In this document: positions 1-8,912 of the stretch, piece after piece
How the letters are laid out: each line of letters begins with the position of its first letter
How positions within the stretch are numbered: position 1 is the first letter of the stretch
Assembly (NCBI GenBank): GCA_024742765.1
Contig: JANSXT010000009.1
Location: forward strand, 16,586 to 80,585
Reading direction: 5' to 3'
Source of the DNA: Phyllobacteriaceae bacterium
Lineage (GTDB): Bacteria; Pseudomonadota; Alphaproteobacteria; Rhizobiales; Rhizobiaceae
DNA length: 64,000 nt
Notes under the pieces: generated by a model
Told to the model about the DNA's origin: nothing
Databases searched by the model: none
Seen by the model: the letters and a program-made list of their open reading frames with translations, nothing else
Program-made: the position numbers and the translations under genes

Positions 1-312
1 GCCGAATCGATCACGCTCGACTGCGAAAAGGGCTCGGCGCATCTGCAGTCGGGAACGCTGACGGTGACCTGGCGCGACGGGCGCAGCGAGACGTTCGGCG
101 AGGCGGCGGACGGCACGGGCGGCGGCGCGGACCCTATGGCATTTCCGTTCGACTGGCATCGCGATCTGATCGCCGACTTTGTCGATGCGGTCGAAGCGGC
201 GCGGGCGCCGTCGGTCACCGGGCGCGAGGCGCTCAAGGTGCATGATCTGATCGACGCGCTCATTGCTTCGTCACGCGAGGGGCGCGCAATCACAATCCGG
301 AACGGGGACTGA
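1..312 (+). CDS. Gfo/Idh/MocA-family dehydrogenase, C-terminal fragment
   Basis: The reading frame is open from the first base of the window to TGA at 310-312, so only the last 103 residues are present. The fragment has the typical end of a Gfo/Idh/MocA oxidoreductase: a beta-sheet stretch (ITLDCEKGSAHLQSG), then an FDWHRDLIADFVDAVEAAR helix and a short tail (VHDLIDALIASSREGRAI). The family oxidises or reduces sugars, inositols or their acids with NAD(P). It ends 3 nt before the next dehydrogenase gene, which suggests one operon. The substrate cannot be read from this fragment. Confidence 0.8.
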   Translation, partial: AESITLDCEKGSAHLQSGTLTVTWRDGRSETFGEAADGTGGGADPMAFPFDWHRDLIADFVDAVEAARAPSVTGREALKVHDLIDALIASSREGRAITIRNGD

Positions 313-315
313 TCC

Positions 316-1338
316 ATGTCGTCTTTGACGGTGGGGGTGATCGGCATCGATCACCGGCATATTTACGGCCAGTTGCAGGGCATGCTGGATGTCGGCGCCA
401 TCTGCAAGGGTTGGTGGACCGAGGGCGATCCGCAGCCGGTCGAGGGGTTCGTCAAGCGCTTCCCCGATGTGCCGCGCGTCGCAGACCGGCGGGCGCTGCT
501 CGATGATCCGGAGATTGACCTGATCCTTCTGGCCGATATGCCCGTGCGCCGTGCCGACCGCGCCATCGAGGCGATGCAGGCCGGCAAGGATGTGATGACC
601 GACAAGCCGGGCTGCACGACACTCGACCAGCTCGATGCCATCAACCGCACGGTCGCTGAGACCGGCCGCATCTGGTCGATCGACTTTTCCGAGCGGTTCG
701 AAGTGCCGGCCAACCAGAAAGCGGCGTCGCTGGTGGCCGAAGGCGCAATCGGGCAGGTCGTCCAGACGGTCGGTCTCGGGCCGCACCGGCTGAACCGCGC
801 CACGCGGCCCGACTGGTTCTTCCAGGAAGACCAATATGGCGGCATCCTCACCGACATCGCCAGCCACCAGATCGACCAGTTCCTGTTTTTCACCGGCTCC
901 GAGGATGCGGAGATCGTTGCGTCCTCGGTCGGCAATTTCGCCAATCCGGAAGATCCGGGCCTGCAGGATTTCGGCGACGTGCTGCTGCGCTCGGACAGGG
1001 GACAGGGCTATATCCGCGTCGACTGGTACACGCCCGATGCACTGCCGACCTGGGGTGACGGTCGGCTGACGATCCTGGGCACCGAGGGCACGATCGAGAT
1101 GCGCAAATATGTCGATGTGTGCGGGCGCGATGGCACCGATCATGTGTTTCTGGTCAATGGCGAGCGGTGCGACTATTTCGACGCGTCGGGCGAGAAGCTG
1201 ACCTATTTCGAACGCCTTGCGGCCGATGTGCGCGACCGCACCGAGACGGCGATGAGTCAAACGCACTGCTTCAAGGTGATGGAGCTCGCGCTGAAGGCGC
1301 AGGCGCAGGCCGCGCGCCTCGGCCATCTGAGGGGGTGA
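316..1338 (+). CDS. Gfo/Idh/MocA-family dehydrogenase
   Basis: This 340-residue protein has an N-terminal Rossmann fold and a C-terminal alpha/beta domain of the Gfo/Idh/MocA family, and would be an NAD(P)-dependent sugar or sugar-acid dehydrogenase in the cytoplasm. The nucleotide-binding start ([16 protein letters not shown]) is unusual: the GxGxxG loop is replaced by GIDHRH, so cofactor binding may be altered. The lysine region reads [13 protein letters not shown], where family members usually have EKP, so the catalytic lysine is kept. The gene starts 3 nt after the previous dehydrogenase and ends 2 nt before the next one. Three such genes in a row suggest serial oxidation or epimerisation of one sugar. 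The substrate is not known. Confidence 0.85.
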   Translation: MSSLTVGVIGIDHRHIYGQLQGMLDVGAICKGWWTEGDPQPVEGFVKRFPDVPRVADRRALLDDPEIDLILLADMPVRRADRAIEAMQAGKDVMTDKPGCTTLDQLDAINRTVAETGRIWSIDFSERFEVPANQKAASLVAEGAIGQVVQTVGLGPHRLNRATRPDWFFQEDQYGGILTDIASHQIDQFLFFTGSEDAEIVASSVGNFANPEDPGLQDFGDVLLRSDRGQGYIRVDWYTPDALPTWGDGRLTILGTEGTIEMRKYVDVCGRDGTDHVFLVNGERCDYFDASGEKLTYFERLAADVRDRTETAMSQTHCFKVMELALKAQAQAARLGHLRG

Positions 1339-1340
1339 CC

Positions 1341-2426
1341 ATGCCGCGCGTCGCGATCTTGGGCGCCGGCATCGGCGCGCAGCATATGGACGGCTATCGC
1401 GCGCTGCCGGGCCGCTGGCACCTGGCGGTGGTGTGCGATCTCGACGCCGACAAGGCGGAGGCGGTGGCGACCCAGGCGCCCGGTTGCGGCGTGACATCCG
1501 ATCTGGACGAAATCGTTGCCGATCCGGAGATCGATGTCATCGACATCTGCCTGCCGCCGCATCTGCATGCGCCCGTCGCCATTGCGGCGCTGGAAGCGGG
1601 CAAGCATGTGATTTGCGAAAAGCCGTTGGCCGGATCGGTGCACGATGCCGACCGGATGGCGGCTGCCGCGCGTGACGCCGGCCGGATGCTGGTGCCGGTT
1701 TTCCAGTATCGCTACGGGCGCGGGCTCTACCAGCTTGGCGAACTGCAAAGGCGCGGCCTGACCGGCAGGCCCCTGGTGGCGACGCTCGAAACTCACTGGA
1801 ACCGCGGCGCCGACTATTATGCCGTTCCCTGGCGCGGCCGCTGGCGCAGCGAAGGCGGGGGCGCAGTGCTCGGCCACGCCATCCATGCGCATGATCTGAT
1901 CGCGCGCTTTGTCGGGCCGGTCACCGAGGTGACGGCGATGGTCGACACGCGGGTCAATCCGATCGAGACGGAGGATTGCGCGGCGCTCGCCATGCGCTGC
2001 GAAAGCGGCGTGCTGGTCACCTCATCGGTCACGCTTGGCGGCGCGCGCGACACGTCGCGCCTGCGCTTCGTGTTCGAACGGCTCACCGCCGAAAGCGGGC
2101 GCAACCCCTATGCGCCGGGGGCCGACGACTGGGCCTTCGAGGCGCGCGCGCCGCTCGACCAATCGACCCTGGATGGTGCATTGGCGGAGGCGGGTGCCGC
2201 GATCGATGCCCGTCCGGTCGGCTATGCGGGCCAGTTCGCGGCCATTGCCGATCATCTGGACGGCCGGCTCGCCGACATGGTGTCAGCAGGAGAGGGCGTG
2301 CGGTCGATCGAGTTCGTCGCCGCCGTCTACAAGTCGGCCCGCGCCGGCCAAACCGTCCGACTGCCGCTTGACCGGGCCGACCCGATCTGTAGGGACTGGA
2401 CGCCCCAACCGCCCAAGGGAGATTAG
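1341..2426 (+). CDS. Gfo/Idh/MocA-family dehydrogenase
   Basis: The ATG at 1341 gives a 361-residue protein starting with a classical Rossmann glycine loop ([14 protein letters not shown]). I chose it over the longer upstream-open frame because the extension overlaps the preceding gene and lacks family similarity. The EKP motif is present ([14 protein letters not shown]), followed by a typical C-terminal domain ([27 protein letters not shown]). The HAIHAHD histidines are usual for the substrate pocket in this family. It is the third of three consecutive dehydrogenases and is followed 4 nt later by a PcaD-like hydrolase. The likely role is a sugar or cyclitol oxidation step; no substrate is assigned. 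Confidence 0.88.
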   Translation: MPRVAILGAGIGAQHMDGYRALPGRWHLAVVCDLDADKAEAVATQAPGCGVTSDLDEIVADPEIDVIDICLPPHLHAPVAIAALEAGKHVICEKPLAGSVHDADRMAAAARDAGRMLVPVFQYRYGRGLYQLGELQRRGLTGRPLVATLETHWNRGADYYAVPWRGRWRSEGGGAVLGHAIHAHDLIARFVGPVTEVTAMVDTRVNPIETEDCAALAMRCESGVLVTSSVTLGGARDTSRLRFVFERLTAESGRNPYAPGADDWAFEARAPLDQSTLDGALAEAGAAIDARPVGYAGQFAAIADHLDGRLADMVSAGEGVRSIEFVAAVYKSARAGQTVRLPLDRADPICRDWTPQPPKGD

Positions 2427-2430
2427 GATC

Positions 2431-3231
2431 GTGCAGTTTGCCCGGATCAACGGCGTGACGCTTCATTACCAGGTGATTGGTGCCGCCGAAGGCAAGCCGA
2501 CGCTGGTCTTTGCCAATTCGCTGGGCACCGATTTTCGCATCTGGCGCGATGTCATCGTGCGGCTGGTCGGCGAGTTCGGGCTCGTCCTTTATGACAAGCG
2601 TGGCCATGGCCTGTCGGACGCGCCGCCTGCGCCCTACGCGATGGACGACCATGTGGCCGATCTCGCCGGGCTGCTCGACCATCTGGCGGTCAAGAAGGCG
2701 ACCATCTGCGGCCTGTCGGTGGGCGGGATGATCGCGCTCGGCCTCTTCAAGGCGCGGCCCGATCTCGTACGCTCGCTGATCCTGTGCGACACGGCGCCGA
2801 AGATCGGCACCGAGAAACTGTGGAATGACCGGATCGAAACGGTGCGCGACAAGGGGCTTGCGGCGCTGGCCGACCCGGTGATGGAGCGCTGGTTCACACC
2901 GGCCTTCCGCCAGCCGGACAATGCCGAATATCAAGGTTATCGCAACATGCTCATCCGCCAGCCGGTTGAGGGTTATGCCGGCACATGCGCCGCAATCCGC
3001 GATGCCGATTACACCGACGTCGCAAGAACGCTGACCGTGCCGGCATCATGTGTGGTGGGCGACCAGGACGGCTCGACGCCGCCCGCGCTAGTGGCCGAGA
3101 TGGCCAAGATGATCCCGGACGCGCGATACGACGAACTCAAGGATTGCGGGCACATCCCGTGCGTCGAGCAACCGGTGGCGCTGGCCGACATCATCCGCGC
3201 CTTTGCCGCAGCGCCGCCGAGTGCCGGTTGA
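2431..3231 (+). CDS. pcaD: 3-oxoadipate enol-lactonase-like alpha/beta hydrolase
   Basis: This 266-residue alpha/beta hydrolase starts at GTG 2431, just after AAGGGAGATTAGG. The catalytic triad is visible: Ser96 in GLSVGG, an Asp in VVGDQDGSTPP (about residue 213) and His241 in CGHIPC. The overall sequence (FANSLGTDFRIW, YDKRGHGLSD) matches 3-oxoadipate enol-lactonase, which hydrolyses beta-ketoadipate enol-lactone in aromatic catabolism. No pca genes lie nearby. Instead it follows three sugar-type dehydrogenases, so a lactone made by those enzymes is another possible substrate. The family call is firm and the exact substrate is not. Confidence 0.8.
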   Translation: MQFARINGVTLHYQVIGAAEGKPTLVFANSLGTDFRIWRDVIVRLVGEFGLVLYDKRGHGLSDAPPAPYAMDDHVADLAGLLDHLAVKKATICGLSVGGMIALGLFKARPDLVRSLILCDTAPKIGTEKLWNDRIETVRDKGLAALADPVMERWFTPAFRQPDNAEYQGYRNMLIRQPVEGYAGTCAAIRDADYTDVARTLTVPASCVVGDQDGSTPPALVAEMAKMIPDARYDELKDCGHIPCVEQPVALADIIRAFAAAPPSAG

Positions 3232-3275
3232 CCGAACCGCTATTTCCAACTGGCCCTTAAATTCCTAACTGGCTC

Positions 3276-3292
3276 TTGCAAATGCCTCGCAA
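3276..3292. promoter_or_regulatory. candidate Fur/Mur operator upstream of the Fur-family gene
   Basis: TTGCAAATGCCTCGCAA has inverted TTGC/GCAA ends and resembles the TGCAAAT-type boxes described for alphaproteobacterial Fur/Mur. It lies about 20 nt before the regulator start, which fits autoregulation. Assigned by eye only. Confidence 0.35.
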
Positions 3293-3310
3293 CTGGACGA
3301 GAGTCCGGTC

Positions 3311-3745
3311 ATGAACGAATCCAGCCAGATGAGCGGACGCGAACTGGAACGCGCGCTGCGCGATGCGGGTGTGCGTATCACGCGGCAGCGCAGCGCCATC
3401 CTGCGCATTCTCGCCGATGCCGACGATCATCCGGACGCCAACGAACTCTATCGCCGGGCCAGCGCGATCGAGCCGACCGTGTCGCTTTCGACCGTCTATA
3501 GGACACTGAGCATCCTCGAGGAAAAGGGCGTCGTGCACCGGCTGACGTTCGAGGGCGCGCCGGCGCGTTTCGAGACCGCCGATGCGCCGCATCATGATCA
3601 CATGATCGACGTTGAAACCGGCGATGTGATCGAGTTTCGCTCGGACAAGATCGAAAAGCTGCAGGCGGAGATCGCCGCCGAACTGGGCTACGACATCGTC
3701 TATCACAAGCTCGAACTTTACGGTCGTCGCAAGGCGCGCAACTGA
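3311..3745 (+). CDS. Fur-family metal-responsive regulator (Fur/Mur type)
   Basis: This 144-residue protein has the Fur layout. An N-terminal winged helix (RITRQRSAILRIL, then TVSLSTVYRTLSILEEKG as recognition helix) is followed by a dimerisation domain with the metal-binding APHHDHMID motif. The two CxxC pairs of zinc-type Fur and Zur are absent, as in many alphaproteobacterial Fur/Mur proteins that sense manganese or iron. It stands alone between the dehydrogenase operon and a convergent small gene. The sequence does not tell iron from manganese. Irr is less likely because no haem regulatory motif is seen. Confidence 0.88.
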   Translation: MNESSQMSGRELERALRDAGVRITRQRSAILRILADADDHPDANELYRRASAIEPTVSLSTVYRTLSILEEKGVVHRLTFEGAPARFETADAPHHDHMIDVETGDVIEFRSDKIEKLQAEIAAELGYDIVYHKLELYGRRKARN

Positions 3746-3761
3746 CGAGGCCGATCTGGAC

Positions 3762-3965
3762 CTAATCCTTCGGCTCGGGATCGCGCGGATTGAAGGCGAT
3801 GAAGAAGCCATAAAAGGACAGGGCGCCGATGCCGACGAACAGCACGCCCCAGAAATGGTTCCCCATCAGAAATTCGAAGATACCCCATGAGACCGCAACG
3901 CCCACCGTGGCGATGCGGCGCCACAACGGGCGGAAGAAGGGGTGATCGAAATCGAAGAGTTTCAT
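3762..3965 (-). CDS. small two-helix membrane protein, DUF3329-like
   Basis: ATG at 3965 gives 67 residues: a polar start (MKLFDFDHPFFRPLWRR), a hydrophobic helix at about residues 19-35, a short GNHFWG turn, a second helix at about 40-58 and a charged tail (NPRDPEPKD). The DHPFFRPLW start resembles small DUF3329-type membrane proteins common in alphaproteobacteria. No function is known. It is convergent with the Fur-family gene and 59 nt upstream of the betA stop on the same strand. Confidence 0.6.
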   Translation of the reverse strand: MKLFDFDHPFFRPLWRRIATVGVAVSWGIFEFLMGNHFWGVLFVGIGALSFYGFFIAFNPRDPEPKD

Positions 3966-4024
3966 CGGCGTGCCTGAGTTGCGTTCGGCTTCATCTGGCC
4001 GCAGGCGGGGCGGATTGCAAGCCG

Positions 4025-5686
4025 TCAGCGCTGGCTTGTCTGCCAGTCCGGGTGAATCCAGGGCTCGGCGTTGGACGGCGCAAGCATTGTCTTGCCCAGA
4101 ATGTGATCGGACGCCTTTTCGCCGGTCATGATCGACGGGGCGTTCAGATTGCCGTTCGGAATGGTCGGGAAGACCGAGGAATCGGCAAGGCGCAACCCGT
4201 CGACGCCGATCACCCGGCATTCGGGATCGACCACGGCAAGCGGATCGTCGGCGCGGCCCATCCGCGCGGTGCCGCAGGGGTGATAGGCGCTTTCGACATG
4301 CTCGCCGATGAAGCCGTCCAATTCGTTATCGCTCTGCACGGCGTCGCCTGGCTGGATCTCGTGCCGCACGAAGGGCTTGAACGCATCCTGGGCGAAGATC
4401 TCCCGCGTCAGGCGGATGCAGGTGCGGAAGTCGGCCCAGTCCTCGGGCTTCGACATGTAGTTGAAGACGATCTTCGGCGCTTCGCGCGGGTCCGCCGAGC
4501 GCAGCGTGACCGCGCCGCGCGACGCCGACCGCATCGGCCCGACATGGGCCTGGAAGCCGTGCCCCTCGGCGGCGGCCTGTCCGTCATAGCGCACGGCGAT
4601 CGGCAGGAAATGGTACTGGATGTCGGGATATTTCACCCCGGCCTTCGAACGGATGAAGGCGGCGCTCTCGAACTGGTTGGAGGCGCCGGGGCCGCTTTTC
4701 GTGAACAGCCATTGCGCGCCGACCCAGGCTTTTCCGAACAGGTTCCAATATTTGTAGAGCGTCACAGGCTGGCTCGCCGCCATCTGGATATAGAGTTCGA
4801 GATGGTCCTGCAGGTTCCGGCCGACCCCCGGCCGGTTGGCGATGACCGGAATGCCGTGCTCCATCAGGTCCGATGCCGGCCCGATGCCCGACAGCATCAG
4901 AACCTTCGGCGAGTTGATCGACGAGGCCGCAACGATCACCTCGCGATTGGCGCGCACGGTTTCGATCGTGCCGCCGCGCTCGATCTCGACGCCGGTGGCA
5001 CGGCCGTTCTCGATGACGATCCTGCGGGCGAGGGCGCGCACGATGGTGCAGTTTTTTCGCTTCATCGCCGGCTTGAGATAAGCATTGGCCGCCGACCAAC
5101 GCCGGCCGTTGAAAACAGTCTGCTCCATCGGGCCGAAGCCTTCCTGCTTCTCGCCATTGTAATCGCCGGTGACCTCATAGCCCGCCTGTCGTCCGGCCTC
5201 GACAAAGGCGGCAAAGAGCGGGTTGTCGCGCCTGCCGCGCGTGACATGCAGCGGCCCGTTCGTCCCGCGCCAGTCCGCATCGCCGCCATGGCCACCCGAG
5301 TCCCAAGCCTCCATGCGCTTGTAGTAGGGCAGGACGTCCGCATAGGCCCAGCCCTTGGCGCCCAGTTCCGCCCAGCGGTCGAAGTCGCAGGCGTGGCCGC
5401 GCACATAGACCATGCCGTTGATCGAAGAGGACCCGCCGATCACCTTGCCGCGCGGCGTTGCCAGCCGGCGGCCGCCGAGATGGGGTTCGGGTTCGGACCG
5501 GTAGCCCCAATCATACATCTTCATGTTCATGGGGTAGGACAGGGCCGCCGGCATCTGGATCAGCGGCCCGGCATCGGTGCCGCCATATTCGATGACGAGC
5601 ACCGTGTGGCGGCCATCCTCTGACAGCCGGTAGGCCATGGCCGAACCAGCCGAGCCGGCACCGATGATGACGAAATCTGCTTGCAC
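4025..5686 (-). CDS. betA: choline dehydrogenase
   Basis: This 553-residue GMC-family flavoprotein oxidises choline to betaine aldehyde at the membrane. The FAD loop ([20 protein letters not shown]) is at residues 6-25, the GMC signature ([18 protein letters not shown]) follows, and the active-site histidine lies in [13 protein letters not shown] near the C-terminus. The length matches BetA (about 550). It is the last gene of betI-betB-betA, 65 nt after betB, and that gap holds an inverted repeat. No frameshift is seen. Confidence 0.96.
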   Translation of the reverse strand: MQADFVIIGAGSAGSAMAYRLSEDGRHTVLVIEYGGTDAGPLIQMPAALSYPMNMKMYDWGYRSEPEPHLGGRRLATPRGKVIGGSSSINGMVYVRGHACDFDRWAELGAKGWAYADVLPYYKRMEAWDSGGHGGDADWRGTNGPLHVTRGRRDNPLFAAFVEAGRQAGYEVTGDYNGEKQEGFGPMEQTVFNGRRWSAANAYLKPAMKRKNCTIVRALARRIVIENGRATGVEIERGGTIETVRANREVIVAASSINSPKVLMLSGIGPASDLMEHGIPVIANRPGVGRNLQDHLELYIQMAASQPVTLYKYWNLFGKAWVGAQWLFTKSGPGASNQFESAAFIRSKAGVKYPDIQYHFLPIAVRYDGQAAAEGHGFQAHVGPMRSASRGAVTLRSADPREAPKIVFNYMSKPEDWADFRTCIRLTREIFAQDAFKPFVRHEIQPGDAVQSDNELDGFIGEHVESAYHPCGTARMGRADDPLAVVDPECRVIGVDGLRLADSSVFPTIPNGNLNAPSIMTGEKASDHILGKTMLAPSNAEPWIHPDWQTSQR

Positions 5687-5727
5687 TTCAGCGCCTTGAT
5701 CGATGTTTCATCACAGATTGAGTCAGC

Positions 5728-5750
5728 CCGTTGAGAATGTGATTCAACGG
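5728..5750. repeat. inverted repeat between betB and betA
   Basis: CCGTTGA (5728-5734) and TCAACGG (5744-5750) form a perfect 7-bp inverted repeat with a 9-nt spacer. It could be an RNA hairpin setting relative betB/betA expression, or an extra BetI-like site, since TTGA-N9-TCAA resembles the dyad upstream of betI. Confidence 0.45.
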
Positions 5751-5751
5751 A

Positions 5752-7218
5752 TCAATACGGTGCGTCGACAAGACCGAGCCCGACATAGACGGTCTTGAGC
5801 TGGCTGTAATGTTCGATGGCCGCATGGCCGTTCTCTCGGCCGACGCCGGACTGCTTGACGCCGCCGAATGGCGCCTCCACCGGGGTGAGGTTGTAGGCAT
5901 TGATGAAGCAGGTTCCGGCCTGAAGCTGCGCGATGACCCGGTGCGCGCGGGCGAGGTCGCGGGTGAAGACGCCGGCGGCCAGACCGAACTCGGTCGCGTT
6001 GGCGCGGGCGATCGCCTCGTCCTCGTCGTCAAAGGCGAGGATCGACAGGACCGGGCCGAAAATCTCCTCGCGCGCGATGGTCATCTCATCGGTGACGCCG
6101 GTGAAGATGGTCGGCTCCATCCAGAAGCCGGGCCGGTCGATGCGGTTGCCGCCCGCGACGATCTCGGCGCCTTCCGAGCGCCCCAGATCGATATAGCCGA
6201 GCACTTTCTGGAGTTGCGCCTCCGAGACCAGCGGGCCGAAACTGGTCGCCTCGTCCAGCGGGTCGCCGATCACCGCGCCGCGGGTACGCTCGGCCAGCCG
6301 TTCGACGAAGCGGTCATGCAGGCCGCGCTGGACGAAGACGCGCGTGCCGTTCGAGCAGACCTGGCCGGACGAATAAAAATTGCCGAGGATCGCGCCACCG
6401 ACCGCGTCCTCGATGTCGGCATCGTCAAAGACCAGGATCGGCGACTTGCCGCCCAGCTCCATCGTCACATGCTTCATGTGCGCGGCGGCGGCCGAATAGA
6501 CCTTCTGGCCGGTCGGCACCGAGCCGGTCAGCGATACCTTGGCGATGCGCGGGTCGGTGGCGAGCGCCGCACCGACATCGCCATAACCCTGGATGACGTT
6601 GAAGAGGCCCGCCGGCGCGCCGGCCTCGATGAAGATTTCAGCGATCTTCAGCGTGCAAAGTGGCGTGACCTCCGACGGCTTGAACACCATCGCATTGCCG
6701 CAGGCGAGCGCCGGCGCCGCCTTCCAGCATGCGATCTGCGTGGGATAGTTCCACGCGCCAATGCCGGCGCAGACCCCTAAGGGTTCGCGCACCGCATAGA
6801 CGAAATCGCCGCCAAGCGGGATGTGTTCGCCGGTCAGTGTCGCTGCCAGATTGCCGAAATATTCGAGCGCATCGGCGCCGGACGATGCATCGGCGACAAG
6901 CGTTTCGGAAAGCGGCTTGCCCGTGTCGAGCGTTTCGAGTTCGGACAGGTCGCGGTTGCGGGCGCGGATGATGTCGGCGGCGCGGCGCAGCACCCGCCCG
7001 CGCTCGGCGCCTGTGCGTGACGCCCATTCGGCCTGGGCCGAGATGGCGCTGTCCAGCGCGCGGTCGACGATCGTCGGCGTGGCACTGTGGACTTTGGCGA
7101 TACTCTCGCCCGTCGCAGGGTAAATCACGTCGATGGCCGCGCCGGCCTCGTCTTCGATGTACGCGCCGCCGATGAAATGGCTGGCTTCCGGCTGTGCGGC
7201 AATGTTGGCGATGGTCAT
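5752..7218 (-). CDS. betB: betaine aldehyde dehydrogenase
   Basis: This 488-residue aldehyde dehydrogenase oxidises betaine aldehyde to glycine betaine with NAD(P). The catalytic cysteine is Cys288 in [10 protein letters not shown], and the general-base glutamate is in TMELGGKSP. The NAD loop SLTGSVPTG and the C-terminal motif [14 protein letters not shown] are present. The length matches BetB. Its start overlaps the end of betI by 4 nt, so the two are translationally coupled. The choline-sulfatase gene betC that sits between betI and betB in many rhizobia is absent here. Confidence 0.96.
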   Translation of the reverse strand: MTIANIAAQPEASHFIGGAYIEDEAGAAIDVIYPATGESIAKVHSATPTIVDRALDSAISAQAEWASRTGAERGRVLRRAADIIRARNRDLSELETLDTGKPLSETLVADASSGADALEYFGNLAATLTGEHIPLGGDFVYAVREPLGVCAGIGAWNYPTQIACWKAAPALACGNAMVFKPSEVTPLCTLKIAEIFIEAGAPAGLFNVIQGYGDVGAALATDPRIAKVSLTGSVPTGQKVYSAAAAHMKHVTMELGGKSPILVFDDADIEDAVGGAILGNFYSSGQVCSNGTRVFVQRGLHDRFVERLAERTRGAVIGDPLDEATSFGPLVSEAQLQKVLGYIDLGRSEGAEIVAGGNRIDRPGFWMEPTIFTGVTDEMTIAREEIFGPVLSILAFDDEDEAIARANATEFGLAAGVFTRDLARAHRVIAQLQAGTCFINAYNLTPVEAPFGGVKQSGVGRENGHAAIEHYSQLKTVYVGLGLVDAPY

Positions 7219-7802
7219 GCGTTGGTCTTTCTGCCGATCCAGGTTTCGGCGGCGTCGAGCACCATGCGTGTGGCCGAGTGGTTGTCCATCGCACGGTCGC
7301 GCAGTGCCTGGCGCAGATAGACGCCGTCGATGAGGGCCGCGATGCGCAGCGCGATCACCGGAGCCTCTTCGCCAGCCAAAGGCCGCAGATCGTGGACGAG
7401 ATTAGACAGGAGACGCTTCTGGTAGACCGCGAGCAGCCGTCGCGCGGGCTCGGAGGTCTGTGCCAGCACATAGAAGTTGAGCCAGGCCGCGATGATCTCA
7501 TCGTCGAACTGGTGCACGCAGAAGCTCGCCTCGACCAGCGCCTCGAGCCGTTCGCGCGGGCCTTTGGCCTGCTTCAGCGCGGCGCGCACGTCGCGGCCAT
7601 AGACCGTCAGGATGTGGCGCATGGCGGCGAGAAAAATCTGGTCCTTGTTGCCGAAATAATGATGTGCCAGCGCCGAAGACATGCCCGCGCGCTTGGCGAT
7701 CTGGGCGACGGTGACGTCGAGCGAGCCTGCGCGGCCGATCTCGGCGATGGTCGCATTGACCAGCGCATCGCGGCGTATCGGCTCCATTCCGACCTTTGGC
7801 AT
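7215..7802 (-). CDS. betI: choline-responsive TetR-family repressor
   Basis: This 195-residue TetR-type regulator has the HTH at about residues 27-50 ([20 protein letters not shown], then [10 protein letters not shown]). The conserved [12 protein letters not shown] start and the [24 protein letters not shown] region match BetI, which represses bet genes until choline binds. It heads the minus-strand betIBA operon and faces choX. A BetI-like palindrome lies in the 104-nt gap between them, so it probably controls both directions. Confidence 0.95.
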   Translation of the reverse strand: MPKVGMEPIRRDALVNATIAEIGRAGSLDVTVAQIAKRAGMSSALAHHYFGNKDQIFLAAMRHILTVYGRDVRAALKQAKGPRERLEALVEASFCVHQFDDEIIAAWLNFYVLAQTSEPARRLLAVYQKRLLSNLVHDLRPLAGEEAPVIALRIAALIDGVYLRQALRDRAMDNHSATRMVLDAAETWIGRKTNA

Positions 7803-7843
7803 GGCGAATTCCCGTCGGGGCTTGTCTTTTTGGCGTAAACAAA

Positions 7844-7865
7844 GTTAATTGACTCGTCAATCAAC
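7844..7865. promoter_or_regulatory. BetI operator candidate between betI and choX
   Basis: ATTGAC-TC-GTCAAT at 7848-7861 is a perfect 6+6 dyad. It extends outward through GTT (7844-7846) and AAC (7863-7865) with one mismatch. Its place between divergent betI and choX and its TTGA/TCAA half-sites fit BetI control of choline uptake and oxidation together. Confidence 0.65.
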
Positions 7866-7906
7866 AAAAATCCAATCGATCTGTCGAACCAGCCCGGGAG
7901 GCTCCC

Positions 7907-8836
7907 ATGAAAATCAAGACGATGTTTGCCGCGCTCGCTTTGTCCACCGCGATGGGCGCGCAGGCCTATGCCCAATGCGAGGCCGTGACCTTCTCCGATG
8001 TCGGCTGGACCGACATCACCGCCACCACTGCCGTCGCCACCGTCGTGCTCGAGGCGCTGGGCTATGAGACCGAGACCAAGGTGCTCTCGGTGCCGGTCAC
8101 CTACACCTCGCTCGCCCAGGGCGATGTCGATGTGTTCCTCGGCAACTGGATGCCGACCATGGAAGCCGACATCGCGCCCTATCGTGAGGCCGGCACGGTC
8201 GACACGGTGCGCACCAATCTGGAAGGCGCCAAATACACGCTGGCAACCAATGCGGCGGGTGCGGCGCTTGGCATAGCGGATTTCGCCGACATCGCGACCC
8301 ATGCGGACACGCTTGACCAGACGATCTACGGCATCGAGCCGGGCAATGATGGCAACCGGCTGATCCTCGACATGATCGAAGGCGATGCGTTCGGCCTGTC
8401 GGGCTTCGAAGTGGCCGAAAGCTCCGAGCAGGGCATGCTGGCGCAGGTGGAACGCGCCTCGCGCCGTGACGAGCCGATCGTCTTCCTCGGCTGGGAACCG
8501 CACCCGATGAACGCCAATTTCGAGCTGACCTATCTGACCGGCGGCGATGACTTTTTCGGCCCCAATCTTGGCGGCGCGACGGTGATGACCAACACGCGCG
8601 CCGGCTATGTCGACGAATGCCCGAACGTCGGTGCGTTCCTCAACAATCTCGAATTCACGCTGGCGATGGAAAACGAGATCATGGGCGCGATCCTCAATGA
8701 TGGCGAAGACCCGGCCGATGCGGCCAAGGCGTGGCTGACCGCCAATGCCGACACGCTCGGTCCGTGGCTCGATGGCGTGACGACGCTTGATGGCGGCGAT
8801 GCCATGGCGGCCGTCAAATCCTCCCTGGGCATGTGA
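7907..8836 (+). CDS. choX: choline ABC transporter periplasmic binding protein
   Basis: This 309-residue protein has a signal peptide (about residues 1-22, cut near AQAYAQ) and an OpuAC/ProX-type binding domain. Family motifs include WTDITATTAVATVVLEALGY, SLAQGDVDVFLGNW and GWEPHPMN, where aromatic residues usually cage the trimethylammonium group. It binds choline in the periplasm for ChoW/ChoV. It has a GGGAGG ribosome site at 7898-7903 and is followed by a strong terminator, so the permease and ATPase genes further on are at least partly uncoupled from it. Confidence 0.94.
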   Translation: MKIKTMFAALALSTAMGAQAYAQCEAVTFSDVGWTDITATTAVATVVLEALGYETETKVLSVPVTYTSLAQGDVDVFLGNWMPTMEADIAPYREAGTVDTVRTNLEGAKYTLATNAAGAALGIADFADIATHADTLDQTIYGIEPGNDGNRLILDMIEGDAFGLSGFEVAESSEQGMLAQVERASRRDEPIVFLGWEPHPMNANFELTYLTGGDDFFGPNLGGATVMTNTRAGYVDECPNVGAFLNNLEFTLAMENEIMGAILNDGEDPADAAKAWLTANADTLGPWLDGVTTLDGGDAMAAVKSSLGM

Positions 8837-8842
8837 TGAACC

Positions 8843-8868
8843 GGGCCTCCTGACCGGGAGGCCCTTTT
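8843..8868 (+). terminator. rho-independent terminator after choX
   Basis: GGGCCTCC (8843-8850) pairs perfectly with GGAGGCCC (8857-8864) around a 6-nt loop, followed by TTTTCGTTTCG. It begins 7 nt after the choX stop and separates choX from the rest of the transporter. Confidence 0.85.
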
Positions 8869-8912
8869 CGTTTCGCATCGGTTAAGACGCCGGTGCGGAA
8901 CCGGGGGAAGCG

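Noticed and set aside
3887..5623. 578-codon open frame on the plus strand opposite betA
   Set aside because: It is antisense to betA, has the low-complexity Arg/Ala/Gly-rich composition of a GC-rich shadow frame and shows no family motif.
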